A DNA stretch of 64,000 nucleotides from Pseudoalteromonas luteoviolacea NCIMB 1942 (lineage in GTDB: Bacteria > Pseudomonadota > Gammaproteobacteria > Enterobacterales > Alteromonadaceae), in NCBI RefSeq assembly GCF_001625595.1, contig NZ_AUXT01000199.1:1-64000 (forward strand), given 5' to 3'. This document shows positions 63,001 through 64,000 of this stretch, in pieces. The position numbers and the translations under genes were made by a program. The notes below the pieces were generated by a model. That model worked only from the letters and a program-made list of their open reading frames with translations. It made no database searches and was not told the DNA's origin. Position 1 is the first letter of the stretch; each line of letters opens with the position of its first letter.

Positions 63001-63696
63001 TTATGGCCAAGCATCAACACAACTGCAGCTGCCGGCTGGCAAAACTTTAAATCGCTCTTCAATTGGTCACCGTTAAACGTGATCACAACCAACTTTAACT
63101 CTGTAGTCAGCTTTTTTACTAACTTACCCAGCAGGTTTATGAGCTTTGGCGAAATGACCATAGACGGCTTTGGCAAAGGTATTAGAAGCAAATTGCAGTC
63201 AATTAAAGACTCCATTTTTGGTGTTGGTAAGGGTGCCATAGCATCGTTAAAACAAACTCTCGGTATTACCTCACCAAGTAGAGTTTTCGCCACATTAGGC
63301 GACCAAACTATGCAGGGTTTGCAAGTTGGTATAGTGCGCAGCCAGAGTGAACCCTTAAAACAAGTAAATGCGCTAAGCAAAGTAATGGCAGGCACAGCCT
63401 TTACTTTAGGCGCTGCAAGTTTGCCCATAGCGGCGCAACCCGCCCAATTTGCAAAGGCTGAGCAGCCTACTTTTGTACGTGGATCGCAGTTATACCAACC
63501 AAACAAAGTACAGGCTGTTTCTCAAAAACAAACCAAAACCATACATATTGATGCCTCTATCAATGCACCAATCACAATCAATGCTGCACCAGGCATAAAC
63601 GAGCAAGACGTAGCAAGGCAAGTGGCCGTTCAAATGGAACGAATACACAGGCAACAGCAAGCCAAAATCAGAGCAACTTTAGGAGACATAGAATGA
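60037..63696 (+). CDS. T: tail tape-measure protein (P2 gpT family) with eight 41-residue repeats
   Basis: 1219 aa. Coiled-coil N-terminal region (about 1-185, AQAQVKHLAQQMEHSK and similar), then a conserved tape-measure domain (about 215-520: AQSKVQALTRLDAEDPELKALRQQARNLGATTSFTANDVSMGQSYLAMAGF) and hydrophobic segments (about 535-645). Eight 41-residue repeats (680-1007) have a FxWSPL...WLSxLWPSI...W core, and a C-terminal part ends in MERIHRQQQAKIRATLGDIE. It sets tail length and is probably injected into the envelope. The repeat block is unusual for P2-type proteins. Confidence 0.93.
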   Translation: MSNRLEIKVLLSAIDKLTAPFKKMRAASGHTTEQLKKAQQRIKSLNRQSSQIDGYRKISKSLGVTSAQLKQAQAQVKHLAQQMEHSKAPSKALTKEFELARATTVKLTTQVKQLTATKHKQREALRETGIDTKKLASHQRMLTNNLSQANKQLAAQKQHLQGVAQQQKQLNKARAQLNNRLDLQTNLTTQGAVGAATGTAALYATGQFLQPGLEFTAAQSKVQALTRLDAEDPELKALRQQARNLGATTSFTANDVSMGQSYLAMAGFDAKAINQAMPGMLDLSVANGTDLAITSDIASNILSGFGLQADQMGRLGDVLTATTTRANVDLIMLGETMKYVAPAARDLGIGIEEAAAMSGLLGNVGIQASQGGTVLRALLNRLSSQTGPAADAMEELGLKTKDAHGNLRPIPNILQDVVKATAQMGNADRAGILKTIFGEEAGIGVSELIKQQGDGAIKAFTDVLKNAAGENARVARVMANNAKGDLQSLASAWDDVGIELFEGNDSGIRALIQDVTAVVRSIGGWMKANPELTSTLFKVTAATAALAAIGGTLTVMIAGLIGPIVMTKFALSVLGIKHLPMISKGFKLVALGIGKFSAILKGAAAAVRIFSLALISTPIGWIIAGITALITAGYFLITHWDSVSAFFSKTWQTLTAVVSIGITKTLKVINTWPQALKAIFDWAPLKLVASKFTDLKRWLSGFWPSITSNAQAQWQKFKSLFSWSPLAAMASGFTSAKNWLSKLWPSITNTASAGWQNLKSLFDWSPLELVIHGFSSIKSWLSSLWPSITTEANSQWQSFKSIFNWSPLESIAGGFNSAKSWLSNLWPSITNTAAAGWQSFKSLFDWSPLELVIHGFSSIKSWLSSLWPSITTEANSQWQSFKSTFNWSPLESIAGGFSSAKNWLSSLWPSITNTASAGWQSFKTIFNWSPLELVNNGFNRIKSWLSSLWPSITTEANSQWQSFKSIFNWSPLASIAGGFNSAKTWLSNLWPSINTTAAAGWQNFKSLFNWSPLNVITTNFNSVVSFFTNLPSRFMSFGEMTIDGFGKGIRSKLQSIKDSIFGVGKGAIASLKQTLGITSPSRVFATLGDQTMQGLQVGIVRSQSEPLKQVNALSKVMAGTAFTLGAASLPIAAQPAQFAKAEQPTFVRGSQLYQPNKVQAVSQKQTKTIHIDASINAPITINAAPGINEQDVARQVAVQMERIHRQQQAKIRATLGDIE
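62074..63057 (+). repeat. eight tandem 123-bp repeats in the tape-measure gene
   Basis: The block is 984 bp, exactly 8 x 123. Units alternate between two variants (SPLELVIHGFSSIKSWLSSL and SPLESIAGGFNSAKSWLSNL), giving a 246-bp higher-order repeat. A ninth partial unit follows (FNWSPLNVITTNF). Confidence 0.9.
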
Positions 63697-64000
63697 TGAT
63701 GACATTGGGCTACTTTGTGTTTGAGCGCAAAACCTTAGCCCCACAACAAACTCAACACACCATGGTTTGGCGCCACCCTACCAACAATAGAGTTGGCGCT
63801 AGGCCAAGCACGCAGTTCTTAGGTGCAGGCGATGAAACCAAGGTGATTTCTGGCGTGTTGATGCCCGAATTTACTGGCGGAGAGCTTAGCTTAAAAGCGG
63901 TAACCATCATGGCCGAAACAGGCAAAGCCTACCCGCTCATCGATGGCTGGGGAAACATGCACGGTTTTTTTGTTATTGAAAAAGTAACCGCTGGTAGAAC
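63693..64000 (+). CDS. U: tail protein U (P2 gpU family), partial at the window edge
   Basis: At least 102 codons, cut by the right edge. MMMTLGYFVFERKTLAPQQ, TNNRVGARPSTQFLGAGDETKVISGVLMPE and GWGNMHGFFVIEKV match gpU. It overlaps the tape-measure stop (ATGA). Confidence 0.92.
   Translation, partial: MMMTLGYFVFERKTLAPQQTQHTMVWRHPTNNRVGARPSTQFLGAGDETKVISGVLMPEFTGGELSLKAVTIMAETGKAYPLIDGWGNMHGFFVIEKVTAGR

Larger units (their letters stand above)
40953..64000. mobile_element. P2-like (Peduovirus-type) prophage, one end, runs off the right edge
   Basis: Portal and terminase read leftward, and the remaining structural genes read rightward in P2 order: O, N, M, L, X, lysis, R, S, V, W, J, I, fibre, FI, FII, E/E', T, U. 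The left end abuts tRNA-Pro with integrase-arm-like repeats. The late region looks intact. No integrase, repressor, Cox or replication gene is within the window, so these must be to the right or missing. Two non-structural cargo genes are inserted at 41756 and 51306. Confidence 0.9.

Noticed and set aside
62595..63506. 303-codon minus-strand frame with internal repeats
   Set aside because: Its repeats are the complement of the tape-measure repeats; an open shadow frame, not a gene.

Overview
The window looks like chromosomal DNA of a marine gammaproteobacterium of the Alteromonadales, most like Pseudoalteromonas. The grounds are moderate-to-low G+C, a pheS-pheT-ihfA cluster, a DUF2066-hda pair, a proline tRNA with the gammaproteobacterial GGG-anticodon architecture, a TonB-dependent maltodextrin locus, secreted proteases and a P2-type prophage. 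The genus is an inference from gene content; no database was searched.

Layout. (1) 45-1244: an IS3-family insertion sequence, probably dead because orfA carries an amber stop. (2) 1496-14207: a starch/maltodextrin locus. A minus-strand operon encodes an amylase lipoprotein, an MFS transporter and a GH15 glucoamylase. A second minus-strand operon encodes a TonB-dependent receptor and a flavin-dependent (tryptophan-type) halogenase. A plus-strand GH13 alpha-glucosidase is divergent from the receptor. Three copies of a LacI-family palindrome (core ATACGTAT) precede the three transcription units, but the regulator gene is not here. The likely flow is outer-membrane uptake (receptor), periplasmic or surface trimming (two lipoprotein hydrolases), inner-membrane import (MFS) and cytoplasmic hydrolysis (alpha-glucosidase). 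(3) 14232-22750: housekeeping and signalling, with an EAL protein, ihfA, pheT, pheS, hda, a DUF2066 protein and a GAF-GGDEF diguanylate cyclase. (4) 22897-27049: a tight three-gene operon (membrane cytochrome b-like/haem-domain fusion, DUF1566 protein, secreted metallophosphoesterase with two PPC domains) of unknown role. (5) 27120-36161: gloA with a ribosome-binding site inside a hairpin, a periplasmic solute-binding protein, a secreted M9 collagenase, two proteins of unknown role (one a degenerate amidohydrolase), a YdjM-like membrane protein and an AGCS sodium:amino acid symporter. (6) 36315-40550: a probable zinc-starvation unit. A COG0523 GTPase and a separate M1-peptidase/DUF6702 operon are each preceded by a Zur-like palindrome, and the unit ends in a 17-bp-stem terminator.

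(7) 40876-64000: a tRNA-Pro(GGG) followed by one end of a P2-like prophage that runs off the right edge. Just inside are helically phased GTGCAAAA repeats (likely integrase arm sites), an element with 26-bp inverted repeats full of GGTAAC iterons (candidate origin or regulatory region) and a G+C-rich candidate cos region. Then come a moron-like gene, portal and terminase on the minus strand, and the rest of the late genes on the plus strand in P2 order: O, N, M, L, X, holins, endolysin, R, S, [TPR moron], V, W, J, I, H-like fibre genes, FI, FII, E/E' (with a -1 frameshift site), T and partial U. The integrase, repressor and replication genes are not in the window.

The most interesting signals are the Zur-linked M1/DUF6702 pair, the iteron element at the prophage end, the large tandem-repeat TPR moron inside the tail operon, and eight exact-length 123-nt repeats in the tape-measure gene.
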